Part shown: positions 46,149 through 56,067 of the stretch, in pieces
Position numbering within the stretch: the first letter of the stretch is position 1
Layout: every line of letters begins with the position of its first letter
NCBI RefSeq assembly: GCF_004087915.1
Contig: NZ_CP035108.1
Coordinates: 1,984,001 to 2,048,000 of the forward strand
Length of the DNA stretch: 64,000 nt
From: Geovibrio thiophilus
Lineage (GTDB): Bacteria; Chrysiogenota; Deferribacteres; Deferribacterales; Geovibrionaceae
Direction: 5' to 3'
Notes under the pieces: model-generated
Told to the model about the DNA's origin: nothing
Databases searched by the model: none
The model's input: only the letters and a program-made list of their open reading frames with translations
Made by a program: the position numbers and the translations under genes

Positions 46149-46513
46149 AGAACCTGAAAGACATCAGGCTTCTTTTCGTGGAGGACGAGCTGCTGATGCA
46201 GAAGTCCATCGAAAAGATACTGGCAAAGCATGTTACTGAATTCAGGCTTGCGGTTAACGGGGAAGAGGGTCTGAAGATGCACGGAGAGATGAAGCCCGAC
46301 ATCATAGTCACAGATCTCGACATGCCTGTGATGAACGGAATCCAGATGATTTCGGCGATCAGAAAGACAGATACCGAAACGCCGATAATAATCATCACCG
46401 CATTTGAGGATCAGGCAGAAGTGGCTAAGGGAGCCGATTTCTCTCTTATTAAGCCTATCCTGAAGAAAAAGCTTTTTGAGCTTCTGGAACTCTGTGTGGA
46501 AAAGCTGAACTAA
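46145..46513 (+). CDS. Single-domain CheY-like response regulator
   Basis: A 122-residue receiver domain with phospho-acceptor Asp57 (IVTDLDMPVMNG), acidic pocket FVEDE near 11-15, the Thr/Ser position in IIITAF, and Lys in SLIKP near 105. There is no output domain, so it may relay phosphate or control a partner by binding. The start overlaps the kinase stop, and the genes should be cotranslated. It is convergent with the nqrM-like gene, 6 bases apart. Confidence 0.9.
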   Translation: MKNLKDIRLLFVEDELLMQKSIEKILAKHVTEFRLAVNGEEGLKMHGEMKPDIIVTDLDMPVMNGIQMISAIRKTDTETPIIIITAFEDQAEVAKGADFSLIKPILKKKLFELLELCVEKLN

Positions 46514-46519
46514 AACCGG

Positions 46520-46711
46520 TCAGCTTTTACCGCAGTCTCCATGCCCGTTCTCACATTCACCCTTATCGGTATGCCCGCCGGAGGAGGCGCAGCAGTCTGC
46601 GCCCTTTCCGCACCCGCATGAGGCGTTTTTCCTCTTCGCGCTAAGCACGGTGAGGAAAAACACCGCAAAGGCTATGAAAGCCGCCACAAGGGCGGCCGCA
46701 AACATTTTCAT
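46520..46711 (-). CDS. nqrM: NqrM-like small membrane protein with cysteine cluster
   Basis: 63 residues: an N-terminal transmembrane helix (MFAAALVAAFIAFAVFFLTV) followed by a cysteine-rich tail (SCGCGKGADCCASS, then GECENGHGDCG). It is the last gene of the nqr operon. NqrM is needed for delivery or insertion of the iron centre of Na+-NQR and has one helix followed by conserved cysteines, which fits in form and place; sequence likeness is loose. The ATG at 46711 is preferred; an overlapping TTG at 46717 lies directly after the nqrF stop. Confidence 0.6.
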   Translation of the reverse strand: MKMFAAALVAAFIAFAVFFLTVLSAKRKNASCGCGKGADCCASSGGHTDKGECENGHGDCGKS

Positions 46712-46717
46712 TCTCAA

Positions 46718-47944
46718 TTACCCGCCGAAATCGTCGAAGTATATGTTCTCCGGCTCGACACCGAGTCTGTCCAGCAGATCAAGCACGGCATCTATCATCA
46801 CAGGAGGTCCGCAGAGATAATATTCGCAGTCCTCAGGCGCCGGATGGTTTCTCAGATAAGCGTCATAGGCTATGCAGTGCACAAAGCCCTTGTATCCTGT
46901 CCAGTTGTCCTCTGGCAGGGGCTCACTCATCACCACGTGCCAGCTGAAATTCTCGAACTCCTTCTCAAGCTGCTTGAAGTCCTCATCGTAAAACAGCTCG
47001 GCAACGCTTCTGGCCCCGTACCAGTATGAAATTTTGCGTTTCGTTCCCTTTCTCTTAAGCTCGTCAAATACAATGGAGCGCAATGGAGCCATGCCCGCGC
47101 CGCCGCCGAGAAATATCATCTCAGTGTCATTATCCGTGGCGTGGAACTCACCGAAGGGTCCCGTTATCGTGATCTTATCGCCGGGCTTTCTCGTATGGAG
47201 GTAAGTTGAACCTTTTCCGGGGGGGATGCCCACAGTCTTCGGAGGCGGAGTGGCTATGCGTACATTGAGTTTGATAACACCCTTCTCGTCAGGATAATTC
47301 GCCATGGAATAAGCACGCACCACTGGCTCGTCAACCTTGGAGCTGTACTGATAGATACCGAACTTCTCCCAAGCGGCGTGGTATTTTTCGCCCACGTCTA
47401 TCTGGATGAAGTCCGCTTCATAGGGAGGAACCATAACCTGAATATACCCGCCCGCGCGGAAGTTCACATCCTCACCTTCGGGAAGCTTGAGAACTATCTC
47501 CTTTATAAAGGTGGCAACATTTCTGTTGGATATTAGCTCGCATTCCCACTGCCGTGCACTGAACACCTCAGCGGGGACTTCTATTTTTAGATCTTCCTTA
47601 ACAGTGAGCTGACAGGAAAGTCTGTAGCCCTCACGCTCCATCTTTCTGTTGATGTGGCTTTTTTCCGTGGGAAGAATGTCCCCGCCGCCTTCATGCACTA
47701 TAACCTTGCACTGACCGCAGGAGCCCCCGCCACCGCATGCGGAGGAGACAAATATTTTTTCATCCGCCAGAACGCTTAAGAGCTTCCCGCCCCTCTGCAC
47801 GCTGAGCGCCTTATCCTCGCTGTCATTGATTATAATGCGGACACTGCCCGCCGGAACAAGCCACTGTTTGGCGGTGAGGATGAATCCTGCCAGAAAAAGG
47901 ATTATTGCCGTAAAAAGGGCAACGCCTAAAACTATCTCTATCAC
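46718..47944 (-). CDS. nqrF: Na+-translocating NADH:quinone oxidoreductase subunit F
   Basis: 408 residues. An N-terminal membrane anchor ([18 protein letters not shown]) is followed by a [2Fe-2S] ferredoxin domain ([11 protein letters not shown] and the distal Cys in YRLSCQLTV), then an FAD-binding domain with RAYSMANYP, and an NADH-binding domain ([13 protein letters not shown] and the terminal YFDDFGG). It is the NADH-oxidising entry subunit of the sodium pump. It lies 12 bases after nqrE and directly before the nqrM-like gene. Confidence 0.96.
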   Translation of the reverse strand: MIEIVLGVALFTAIILFLAGFILTAKQWLVPAGSVRIIINDSEDKALSVQRGGKLLSVLADEKIFVSSACGGGGSCGQCKVIVHEGGGDILPTEKSHINRKMEREGYRLSCQLTVKEDLKIEVPAEVFSARQWECELISNRNVATFIKEIVLKLPEGEDVNFRAGGYIQVMVPPYEADFIQIDVGEKYHAAWEKFGIYQYSSKVDEPVVRAYSMANYPDEKGVIKLNVRIATPPPKTVGIPPGKGSTYLHTRKPGDKITITGPFGEFHATDNDTEMIFLGGGAGMAPLRSIVFDELKRKGTKRKISYWYGARSVAELFYDEDFKQLEKEFENFSWHVVMSEPLPEDNWTGYKGFVHCIAYDAYLRNHPAPEDCEYYLCGPPVMIDAVLDLLDRLGVEPENIYFDDFGG

Positions 47945-47956
47945 GCTTCGCCCCCC

Positions 47957-48568
47957 TTAGAGCTGTATGCCTGAGAAAAGCATGAACGAAATCGCCATGA
48001 TTCCCGCTATTACAAATACTATGCCCAAGTTATCAAGTCCTTTAGGAACATCAGCATACTTCATCTTTTCCCTTATACCCGCCATCGCTATTATGGCGAG
48101 AGCCCACCCTGCCCCTGAGCCGAATCCGTAAACCACGCTCTCGCCGAAGGTGTAATCACGCTGAACCATGAAAAGAGTACCGCCGAGTATAGCGCAGTTC
48201 ACCGTGATCAGCGGAAGGAAGATGCCGAGTGCGTTGTAGAGCTTCGGCACGAACCTGTCCAGCCCCATCTCAAGCACCTGAACAATGGCTGCGATGATGC
48301 CGATGTAGGTTACAAGACCTATGAACGTGAGATCAACATTATCGAGCCCCGCCCACGCCAGAGCTCCTTCCTTAAGTATATGCTGATATATCAGGTTATT
48401 GACCGGAACGGTGATCGTCTGCACGGCGATAACCGCTATACCCAGCCCAGTCGCCGTCTCCACCTGTTTTGAAACGGCAAGGAATGTGCACATACCCAGA
48501 AAGAAGGCAAGCGCCATGTTCTCCACAAAAATTGATTTAACCAGAAGGCTTAAGTAGATCTCTGTCAT
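47957..48568 (-). CDS. nqrE: Na+-NQR subunit E
   Basis: A 203-residue integral membrane protein with about six helices, related to NqrD and RnfA. Motifs are [18 protein letters not shown] (containing a conserved Cys near the membrane iron centre) and [16 protein letters not shown] (the second Cys). It overlaps the nqrD stop by 4 bases. Together with NqrD it forms the central symmetric part holding the iron centre. Confidence 0.95.
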   Translation of the reverse strand: MTEIYLSLLVKSIFVENMALAFFLGMCTFLAVSKQVETATGLGIAVIAVQTITVPVNNLIYQHILKEGALAWAGLDNVDLTFIGLVTYIGIIAAIVQVLEMGLDRFVPKLYNALGIFLPLITVNCAILGGTLFMVQRDYTFGESVVYGFGSGAGWALAIIAMAGIREKMKYADVPKGLDNLGIVFVIAGIMAISFMLFSGIQL

Positions 48569-49185
48569 GCCTTGACCCCTTTGGTTATAATAAGCTGAAC
48601 ACCCCAGATAATAAGCCCGATCAGGAAAAACGCGCTCGGAGCCAGAAGAAACAATCCGTTAGGCGTGTACCAGCCGCCGTCCGAGGTGAGCGGAAGCACC
48701 TGAAAGCCCAGAAGCTTGCCGGCACCGATAAGCTCACGGACTGTACCCACGGCTATGAGCACGAGACCGTAGCCGGCGCCGTTGCCCAGACCGTCAAGAA
48801 GACTCTGAAACGGCGGATTCTTTATAGCGTAAGCTTCAGCTCTGCCCATGAGAATGCAGTTTGTTATGATAAGCCCCACAAAAACAGAGAGCTGCTTGCT
48901 GATCTCAAAAAAGTAAGCCTTTATAAACTGATCCGCTATGATAACCAGAGAGGCGATAATCGTCATCTCCACTATGATCCTTATGCTTGAGGGTATGTAG
49001 TTCCTGATTACGCTTAAGGATAAGTTTGACAACCCCAGAACCACAGTAACAGCCAGTGCCATGACAAAGGTAGTCTTCAGGTTTGAAGTAACCGCCAGAG
49101 ATGAACATATACCCAGAACCTGCACTGCGATGGGGTTGTTTCTGAAAATGGGGTCAGTAAATATTTTCGCTGTGCTGCTAGCCAT
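48565..49185 (-). CDS. nqrD: Na+-NQR subunit D
   Basis: A 206-residue integral membrane protein with six helices. Motifs are [17 protein letters not shown] (Cys) and [18 protein letters not shown] (Cys), the symmetric counterpart of NqrE. It overlaps nqrC by 8 bases at its start and nqrE by 4 bases at its end, indicating coupled translation. Confidence 0.95.
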   Translation of the reverse strand: MASSTAKIFTDPIFRNNPIAVQVLGICSSLAVTSNLKTTFVMALAVTVVLGLSNLSLSVIRNYIPSSIRIIVEMTIIASLVIIADQFIKAYFFEISKQLSVFVGLIITNCILMGRAEAYAIKNPPFQSLLDGLGNGAGYGLVLIAVGTVRELIGAGKLLGFQVLPLTSDGGWYTPNGLFLLAPSAFFLIGLIIWGVQLIITKGVKA

Positions 49186-49954
49186 TGATCCCCTCCGCCT
49201 CTATTTTGGAAAGAAACTTTCCGTAGCCGTTTTCTCCCAGCCAGAACCGCACGAGGCTGTTTACGCCCCTGCTTGTCATTGATGCGCCGGAGAGCGAATC
49301 CACAAGATATGCGGCATCGGGCGAAGCGGGATCAACCTTTCCGTTTCCCACACCGAGCCTAAGCCCGCCGTCCTCTCCGTAAATCTCTTTTCCCCGCCAC
49401 TGAGCTTTCCAGTTCGGGTTGTCCACCTCACCGCCGAGACCGGGTGTTTCCTTCTGGTCATAAAAGGTGAGTCCGGCAACGGTTTTGCCGTCGCCTTCCA
49501 GCGCCAGAAAACCGTACATTGTAGACCAGAGTCCGCTGCCGTATACATGAAGTATTATTTTATCCGGTTTGCCGTCCCTCATGACTATATAAACGGGCTG
49601 CTCCTCAGCTATGCTGGCTATGCCCGCCGTGTCCTGTTCCTTAGTGAGGCGGACTGCCGTGCTGAGAGCCTTGAAATCCTTAAAAAACCCTGTGTCAAAG
49701 CCCTGCTTCCGCTCAAAGCTTCCGTCGCCCACATTCACCGCAAGTACGGAAATATTCTCAAAAGCCTCTTCAATATCGGTGTTTTCACCGAGAAGCCCCG
49801 CAGCGGCGAGAACATTCTTCTGCCTGTCAAGCTCGCGGTTTCTATCCTGAATGGGCTTGAGAGAAACAGCCGCGGCAGAAACCAGAACCGAACAAACAAC
49901 GGAGAGAACCAGAGAGACTATAAATGTAAATTTTCGTGAATTAACATCCGGCAT
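49178..49954 (-). CDS. nqrC: Na+-NQR subunit C
   Basis: 258 residues with one N-terminal transmembrane helix ([20 protein letters not shown]) and a periplasmic FMN-binding domain. The flavinylation motif is [12 protein letters not shown], matching D-x-x-S-G-A-T/S; the covalent FMN acceptor would be Ser here, where Thr is the commoner residue. The gene overlaps nqrB by 14 bases and nqrD by 8. An ApbE-type flavin transferase, needed for this attachment, is not in the window. Confidence 0.94.
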   Translation of the reverse strand: MPDVNSRKFTFIVSLVLSVVCSVLVSAAAVSLKPIQDRNRELDRQKNVLAAAGLLGENTDIEEAFENISVLAVNVGDGSFERKQGFDTGFFKDFKALSTAVRLTKEQDTAGIASIAEEQPVYIVMRDGKPDKIILHVYGSGLWSTMYGFLALEGDGKTVAGLTFYDQKETPGLGGEVDNPNWKAQWRGKEIYGEDGGLRLGVGNGKVDPASPDAAYLVDSLSGASMTSRGVNSLVRFWLGENGYGKFLSKIEAEGING

Positions 49955-51134
49955 ATCTGCGCCCCCTCCTTCTTATATTCGCCTTTATCACATACTGATC
50001 TATCACAGGCGCGAATACGTTTCCGAAGAGGACGGCGAGCATCGCCCCCTCAGGGAAAGCAGGATTCACCACCCTTATCAGCGCCGTCATTGCGCCTATT
50101 AAAAATCCGTAGATATACATGCCTGTTCTCGTCATGGAAGCTGACACAGGATCTGTCGACATAAAGACAGTGGCGAAGGCGTATCCGCCGAGGACAAGAT
50201 GCCATTCGGGGCTGAGGTTCATCATCGGGTTGGTTTCGCTCCCGATCCCGTTAAAAAGCAGGACAAGAGAAACCAGTCCGGCAACACTTGAAAGCATTAT
50301 CCTCCATGAGCCTATGCCTGTCACTATCAGAACCGCGGCACCGAAAAGACACGCAAGAGCGGATGTCTCACCCATTGAGCCGGGCATAAAGCCCAGAAAA
50401 GCGTTGATCCATGTGATCCCCGAATCACTTCCGTGAGCCATGGAGCCCAGAGGGGTGGCGTATGTCATTGTATCGGCGGGAATCCATATCCGATCCCCTG
50501 TCATGGCGGCAGGATATGAGAAGAAAAGTACCGCCCTTGACATCAGAGCAGGGTTGACAAAGTTGCGCCCTGTTCCGCCGAAAACCTCCTTGCCCATAAC
50601 AAGACCGATGGAGATAGCCACTCCCGCCTGCCAGAGAGGAATAGTCGGCGGAAGGATCAGCGGAAAGAGAAGAGAGGTCACAAGGAACGCCTCGCCTATC
50701 TCATGCTTTCTGACAACTGCAAAAAGCAGCTCCCAGAAGCCGCCCACGGCAAGAGTCAGAATATATACAGGCAGAAAATACAGTGCCCCGTGCAGAAAAC
50801 ATGAGCCGACGGATGAGCTGTCCGCTCCGCCGGAAATGCTCATAACGGCAAGCCGCCAGCCCTCGGCAAGAGTTCCCGCCTCAAAAGCATAATTCGCCTG
50901 AAGTCCGGTATTGTAAAAAGCCATAAGAACGCAGGGGATAAGAGCAAGAACGACAGTTGTCATTATCCTCTTAAGATCCAGTCCGTCTCTAATGTGAGTG
51001 TATCCTTTTGTCACATCAGGGGAAGTATAAAGAAAAGAATCGGTCATCTCAAATACGGGATACCATCTTTCCAGCTTTCCGCCCTTTTTGAAGTGATGCT
51101 CATGTTTTTCGAGAAAATTACGCAGCCCTTTCAT
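49941..51134 (-). CDS. nqrB: Na+-NQR subunit B
   Basis: A 397-residue protein with about ten membrane helices. The covalent FMN site is in GSMGETSALACLFGA (Thr of ETS). Other signatures are GRNFVNPALMSRAVLFFSYP and DPVSASMTRTGMYIYG. This subunit holds riboflavin and FMN and forms the main sodium path. It begins with TGATG overlap with the nqrA stop. Confidence 0.95.
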   Translation of the reverse strand: MKGLRNFLEKHEHHFKKGGKLERWYPVFEMTDSFLYTSPDVTKGYTHIRDGLDLKRIMTTVVLALIPCVLMAFYNTGLQANYAFEAGTLAEGWRLAVMSISGGADSSSVGSCFLHGALYFLPVYILTLAVGGFWELLFAVVRKHEIGEAFLVTSLLFPLILPPTIPLWQAGVAISIGLVMGKEVFGGTGRNFVNPALMSRAVLFFSYPAAMTGDRIWIPADTMTYATPLGSMAHGSDSGITWINAFLGFMPGSMGETSALACLFGAAVLIVTGIGSWRIMLSSVAGLVSLVLLFNGIGSETNPMMNLSPEWHLVLGGYAFATVFMSTDPVSASMTRTGMYIYGFLIGAMTALIRVVNPAFPEGAMLAVLFGNVFAPVIDQYVIKANIRRRGRRYAGC

Positions 51135-52480
51135 CAGCCTTCCTTCTCCAAAGTATCAAGCACCTGCCTGAGCATAGGCGCATAGTCCTGCTTGCCCGGG
51201 CAGGCGTAAGTACAAAGAGATAAATCCTCCTCCAAAAGCTCCAGACAGCCGAGCTTCTCCGCCGTTTCAAAATCACCCACGGAAACAGCCCGCAGGAGAT
51301 AGGTGGGCAGAATGTCCATAGGCATAACATCCTCATAGCTTCCAACAGGAATTATGGGACGTTTGCCGCCGTTAAGATTTGTATTGAAAGCAGGCTTCCC
51401 TATGCCGAAGGCGGTGAGAAAAGAACGCTTAACCGAGTGCATGTCCGTTCCCAAACCTGCCCAGCCCAGAAGCTTTCTTTCCCGACCTTCGGGGATAAGA
51501 GTAACCTGATTTATGTATCTGTGCAGATAGTCTGTCGGGGGTGCGGTTTTCCTTCCATGGAGAGCGCTTCCGCTTATGATACGCACATCCTCCGCATTGA
51601 TCTCGTTTTTAAGGAGATCACCGAACCATGCGCCCCGTATGGTTCTGATGAGTCTCGGTTTAACCGCTCCGGTTCCGCAAAGGGACACGACAGCCTGCAC
51701 GGGAATTTTCCCTGTCAGGAAAAGCTCGCCTATTGCCGCAGTGTCCTGCCAGTTTATTTCCCATGTGCGGTTGCCGGCGTGAGCGGGAGAAAGAAAATGT
51801 ATGTGAGTCCCTGCCAGCCCCGCAGGGTGGGGTCCTTTAAAGCACACGTACTCTATTTTGCCCCCCTGAACCGCGGGAACCGCGTCTTCCGAACTAACAC
51901 ATATGTATAGTTTTTTGCCCGCCAGTTTTTCAAGGAGGCTCACACCGGCAGCAAAAAAGCTTTCCATGCCCGCCATGGCGGTCTTTACATCAGCGCAGAG
52001 GGGTCTGGTATCGGCGGCTGTTACATAAATATAATCCGCTTTTGCGTCGATAGCCGGGGTTCTGCCGAACGGACGGCTGATGAAGGATGTCCAGAGTCCG
52101 GCATCGTTCAGCACATTGCGGATCGTTTCTTCACCGATGATTTTCAGCTCCGCAGTGTTAAAGACCTTCAGGCTGCCGCCCTCTGTGCCGTCTATTTCGA
52201 TTTCAAGGGAAAGAAACCTTCGCTTCTCGCCCCTGTTGACAGCCAGAACTTTGCCGGAAAAGGGGGAAACAAACTTCACGCCCGCATTTTTTTTATCGGT
52301 GAAAAGCAGATCACCGGACTTCACAGAATCCCCTTCCTGAACATTCATCGTGGGTTTCAGTCCGATATAGTCGTCCCCAGTGACGGCATATCTGCTCACA
52401 GTTCCCGATTCATAAACTTTCTGTTCGGGAGCTCCGCCTAAAGGGAGGTCAATTCCCTTCTTAAGAACCACTTTTTTCAT
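51134..52480 (-). CDS. nqrA: Na+-NQR subunit A
   Basis: 448 residues, the peripheral cytoplasmic subunit that contributes to quinone binding. The N-terminus MKKVVLKKGIDLPLGGAP and GLKPTMNVQEGDSVKSGDLL (lipoyl-like fold) are typical, as is LGTDMHSVKRSFLTAFG in the C-terminal part. The ATG at 52480 matches family starts. A TTG at 52489 has the better spacing to GAGGGTG and could be the true start. It is the first gene of nqrABCDEFM, separated by about 100 bases from the GGDEF/EAL gene upstream. Confidence 0.93.
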   Translation of the reverse strand: MKKVVLKKGIDLPLGGAPEQKVYESGTVSRYAVTGDDYIGLKPTMNVQEGDSVKSGDLLFTDKKNAGVKFVSPFSGKVLAVNRGEKRRFLSLEIEIDGTEGGSLKVFNTAELKIIGEETIRNVLNDAGLWTSFISRPFGRTPAIDAKADYIYVTAADTRPLCADVKTAMAGMESFFAAGVSLLEKLAGKKLYICVSSEDAVPAVQGGKIEYVCFKGPHPAGLAGTHIHFLSPAHAGNRTWEINWQDTAAIGELFLTGKIPVQAVVSLCGTGAVKPRLIRTIRGAWFGDLLKNEINAEDVRIISGSALHGRKTAPPTDYLHRYINQVTLIPEGRERKLLGWAGLGTDMHSVKRSFLTAFGIGKPAFNTNLNGGKRPIIPVGSYEDVMPMDILPTYLLRAVSVGDFETAEKLGCLELLEEDLSLCTYACPGKQDYAPMLRQVLDTLEKEG

Positions 52481-52582
52481 TCCGCTCAAAAAACACCCTC
52501 ACTAACTCGCTATATTAAGACAATTTATACCTTATAATACACAACAGCTTACAAATAAAGCATAATCCTAATGGCGTCAGAG

Positions 52583-54802
52583 TCAAGTAAAGTCGTCAGG
52601 CTTGGTGTCAGGTCTCGGCTTGGCAATAAAAAACCCCTGCGAATAGTCGATTCCGAGTTCATTGACAGCGTCAAAAATCTCCTGACTGCTCACAAACTCA
52701 GCAACCGTTTCTATTTTCATTCCGCCGGCGAAGCCCGCTATACTTTTCACCAGACGGTTTGTGTATTCGTCACGGTGGATGTTCTGGATAAGGCTTCCGT
52801 CAATCTTCAGATAGTCAAAGTCAAGGTTCATCAGATGAGTGAAGTTGGAATACCCTGTGCCGAAATCGTCTATGGCAACCTTGCAGCCAAGACTTTTCAC
52901 TTCGCTGATAAACTCCCTTATCTCCTCATAGTTACCGATGTTGTCCGTTTCGAGAATTTCAAATATCACGTTTCGGGCAGTGCAGGTTTCCTTCAGGAGA
53001 TTTTGTATATAATGCACTATATCCTTATTGAGTATATCCTCAGTTGAAATATTTATGGAAAATTCTTTCCCGCCGCCGTTAAAATGCTCCACCGACTTGC
53101 GGAGCATAATTTTGGTAAGCTGCGGGTAAAGCTTGGTTTTCTTGATAATTGGCAGAAACATCCCGGGGGAAACCACGCTTCCGTCCGCCTCCAGCATCCT
53201 GATGAGACATTCGTATTTGCGGATCTCACCCGTGCGGTTGTCCATGATGCCCTGAAAATAAGGCACTATGCGGTCTTCCTTAATAGCCTGCTTAACCTTA
53301 TTCAGCCAGAAAAAGTTGTTGGACTGATGCTGGCTCAGCTCCATGCTCTCGTCAAAGTGCATGTATGCCCTTTTGCGCTCCCGGGAGATTTTGAGCGCAA
53401 TATCCGAGGATTGGAGAGGCTTTTCCCTGTTCCCTGAAATGCCTATGCTCACGGATATGGAGATTTCGATCCCCTGATAATCTATAATTTCGGAATCTGT
53501 TCTGTTTGATATGTAGTCGGCTATCTTCTCAGCCAGCTCGGTTTTTGTATTAAGAAGGATGACGAATTCATCCCTCCCAAGCCTGTAAAGAGTATGTTCT
53601 CCGGTTATTTCGGGGTTAATTGACTCAAAGGATGAAATATATTCCCGCAGACACACCGAATACTCCTTAAGAACCTGATCTCCAGCCCCGATTCCGAAAA
53701 CCTCATTGACCTCCTTGAAGCGGTCAATATTAATCAGAATCATAACAGAGCCCGAAGCCCATTCCAGATCGCTCAGAAGCGCGTTTCTGTTGGGAAGTCC
53801 GGTGAGTGTGTCCGTTCTTTGCTGAGCGGAGAGAGTTTTCTTCCCCTCCTCAATCTCCCTGAGCATAACACGGAAGCTGTAGTGGAGAATAGCCGCAGCG
53901 AGAATGAGAAAAGCAAACACCACCAACACAAGGTAAAATCTGGCGTTACGGTAATCCTGAACCTCCGCATCGATATTCTGTACCACTACAAGGTAGGCAA
54001 AGGGCGCATCATCATACTCCCTCAGTTCGTAAGCGGTGTGAAAGCTGTAGTAAGCGCCGTCGATTTTCTTGAGGAGCATCTCCCTGCCCGGAGTAAAATC
54101 CGTGCCGAGAGTCAGAAATACGGGGTCATCGGTTCCTGTGATATAATAGTTTCCTGCGCCGATCATTTCCTCTCTGTTGTTTATGACTCCCGCGTAAGAT
54201 TTATTCAGAAACAGCGCACTCTTAAACTGGAAGTGCTTCGATACCGCCTCAATAACAAAATCAGCGTTAAGCCCCAGATCGAGCATTCCCTCGTACTCTC
54301 CGCCTGAAAAGATAGGAATCATCACTCTGTAGTAAATGCCGTGCCTGCCCGGTTCAAAGCCGGAGAGCCTTTCTCTGGTTCTGTTCATCAGCCTGACAAG
54401 CGGGCGAACATCAGTGAGATTATCGCCGTGAAAATCCGGTCTGTGCATACGCAGAACTGTCACTCCGTTTTTGTCGATGAAGTGCATAACGTGGAAAAAG
54501 GGATCCTCCCGTGTCATCTCCCTGTAGAGCGGAACAAGCTCCAGAAAAAGCTTTTCCCTGTCTCCGGCGAGAAATGCGCTGAGAACCTTGTCCCGCTGGA
54601 GCAGGGCGTGGGCGGCATTGAAATATTTGCGTTCAGTTTCCGATACGGAAAGCCCGAATGAACGGGCAAGCTGCGAATCGAACCTGCGGAAGGAGTAATC
54701 AAGGTATTTTTCATTAAAATAATTGCCCGCAAAAAGAAAAATAGCAGAAAGAGAGAGCATTAATATGATAACAAGAAGCATGGCTCTCATGCGGACAGTC
54801 AT
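52583..54802 (-). CDS. Membrane GGDEF/EAL protein with extracytoplasmic sensor; GGDEF degenerate
   Basis: 739 residues: a transmembrane helix at about 7-27, a periplasmic Cache-like sensor at about 30-285, a second helix at about 288-308, a GGDEF domain at about 330-485 and an EAL domain at about 500-735. The cyclase signature reads GRDEF (near 410), with Arg in place of the second Gly. The phosphodiesterase signature is ECLIR, with DDFGTGYSNF and KIDGSLIQNI intact. It should therefore mainly degrade cyclic di-GMP, with the GGDEF part perhaps acting as a GTP-binding regulator. The start is preceded by AAGGTGGT. It is divergent from the CheY-like gene at 55072. Confidence 0.88.
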   Translation of the reverse strand: MTVRMRAMLLVIILMLSLSAIFLFAGNYFNEKYLDYSFRRFDSQLARSFGLSVSETERKYFNAAHALLQRDKVLSAFLAGDREKLFLELVPLYREMTREDPFFHVMHFIDKNGVTVLRMHRPDFHGDNLTDVRPLVRLMNRTRERLSGFEPGRHGIYYRVMIPIFSGGEYEGMLDLGLNADFVIEAVSKHFQFKSALFLNKSYAGVINNREEMIGAGNYYITGTDDPVFLTLGTDFTPGREMLLKKIDGAYYSFHTAYELREYDDAPFAYLVVVQNIDAEVQDYRNARFYLVLVVFAFLILAAAILHYSFRVMLREIEEGKKTLSAQQRTDTLTGLPNRNALLSDLEWASGSVMILINIDRFKEVNEVFGIGAGDQVLKEYSVCLREYISSFESINPEITGEHTLYRLGRDEFVILLNTKTELAEKIADYISNRTDSEIIDYQGIEISISVSIGISGNREKPLQSSDIALKISRERKRAYMHFDESMELSQHQSNNFFWLNKVKQAIKEDRIVPYFQGIMDNRTGEIRKYECLIRMLEADGSVVSPGMFLPIIKKTKLYPQLTKIMLRKSVEHFNGGGKEFSINISTEDILNKDIVHYIQNLLKETCTARNVIFEILETDNIGNYEEIREFISEVKSLGCKVAIDDFGTGYSNFTHLMNLDFDYLKIDGSLIQNIHRDEYTNRLVKSIAGFAGGMKIETVAEFVSSQEIFDAVNELGIDYSQGFFIAKPRPDTKPDDFT

Positions 54803-55009
54803 ACATTACCACCTTGATTCCGCGGCATTCAGACCGCAGAATTAATACACAAAAAACCTGCGGCAGCGCATCAGAAACGAACAGCCGTTTAAACAATACC
54901 AAATCACTATTCATTATACATTTTCACAAAAGGAACCGCAACTAACATTGATATTCGGAAATAACAGCCCAAAGTAGGCAGAATGAGCGCCGGAATTGAG
55001 ATCTTGAAC

Positions 55010-55037
55010 TTGACATTTGGCTTTCTCAGGTTATGAT
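55010..55037 (+). promoter_or_regulatory. Sigma-70-type promoter of the cheY-cheC-kinase operon
   Basis: TTGACA (55010-55015), a 16-base spacer, then TATGAT (55032-55037), 35 bases upstream of the ATG. The match to consensus is close. Confidence 0.7.
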
Positions 55038-55071
55038 CATTTAACTTAATAAAAATTATCAGCAGGTACAC

Positions 55072-55431
55072 ATGAAAATCTTGATAGCCGATGATTCTAA
55101 AATAGCAAGGAAGGGGGTGCTCAAATCTCTTACCGCGGCTTTTTCAGGAGAGTTTGACTACCGCGAGGCTTCAAACGGCTTTGAAGCGGTTGAATCCTTT
55201 GCCGCATACAGACCGGATCTCGTGTTTATGGATCTCACCATGCCGGAAAAAAACGGAATAGAAGCACTGGAAGAAATAAAAGCAATGAATCCGGCGGCAA
55301 AGGTTGTTATAATTACCGCAGATATACAGAAAAAAACAACCGAGATTGTCTCCGAGCTCGGAGCAACAGGGATACTCAATAAACCTGTCACTGCCGAGAA
55401 AATCTCGCAGATTATAACAAAACTCGTTTAA
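55072..55431 (+). CDS. CheY-like response regulator
   Basis: A 119-residue receiver domain with acidic pocket ADDSK (Asp7, Asp8), phospho-acceptor Asp54 (VFMDLTMPEKNG), Thr in IITAD and Lys in NKP near 104. It has no output domain. It is followed after 12 bases by a CheC-type phosphatase gene and then a PAS kinase gene. The set kinase, receiver and receiver phosphatase makes a compact relay whose output is not visible here. Confidence 0.92.
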   Translation: MKILIADDSKIARKGVLKSLTAAFSGEFDYREASNGFEAVESFAAYRPDLVFMDLTMPEKNGIEALEEIKAMNPAAKVVIITADIQKKTTEIVSELGATGILNKPVTAEKISQIITKLV

Positions 55432-55443
55432 CGGCTGATTTGT

Positions 55444-56067
55444 ATGATGAATGTTCTGAATGACGACAGGAAAGATGCGCTCACGGAAATCATGAATATT
55501 TCTTACGGCATGGCTACTGCCATAATATCCGATTCCATCGAAGCTCACGCGAATCTGCATGTTCCGAAGATTCATATAGTGGGCACCGAAGGACTTGAGA
55601 ACTACGTCAACAGCAAAACATCCAAAAAGAATAACTATTTCGTTTCCGTACAAGTGTTTATCAACAAACTGGACGGAGAAAGCATCTTCATCATAGACGA
55701 TAAGTCCGCTCTGCAAGTCGCCGGCATTTTTATGAGCGATGCGGACGAAACCATCGAGAATGAGGACGACATAGTGAGCTCCATCCACGAGCTTTCAAAC
55801 ATCCTCACCTCCGCCTGCGTGGGCAAGATCGCTGAACTTCTTGAACTTGAAGTGTTTTTTCATCCTCCCGCCGTTGACAAGCAGAGCGGGGAAAAAATCG
55901 CCGAATACAAAAACTTTGAAAATTTCAGCAAAATTATTGTCGTGGAAACTGTTCTGGATTTCAGACAGGAAAAAATCCACGGGCTTCTCATCTTTCTTCT
56001 CAAGGAGAGTTCTTTTGAGCATCTGCTCATAGCTTTGGATAAATATATTGAACAGTATGAAATTTGA
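55444..56067 (+). CDS. CheC-family CheY-phosphate phosphatase
   Basis: 207 residues with the CheC helices in duplicate: first EIMNISYGMATAII near 16-29, second HELSNILTSACVGKIAELL near 114-132. Each has the E-x3-N pattern that pulls phosphate off CheY-P. The CheC fold also has beta strands FVSVQVFI and IVVETVLDF. The gene overlaps the start of the kinase gene by 20 bases. Its target is probably the receiver encoded just upstream. No chemoreceptor or CheA is in the window. Confidence 0.82.
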   Translation: MMNVLNDDRKDALTEIMNISYGMATAIISDSIEAHANLHVPKIHIVGTEGLENYVNSKTSKKNNYFVSVQVFINKLDGESIFIIDDKSALQVAGIFMSDADETIENEDDIVSSIHELSNILTSACVGKIAELLELEVFFHPPAVDKQSGEKIAEYKNFENFSKIIVVETVLDFRQEKIHGLLIFLLKESSFEHLLIALDKYIEQYEI

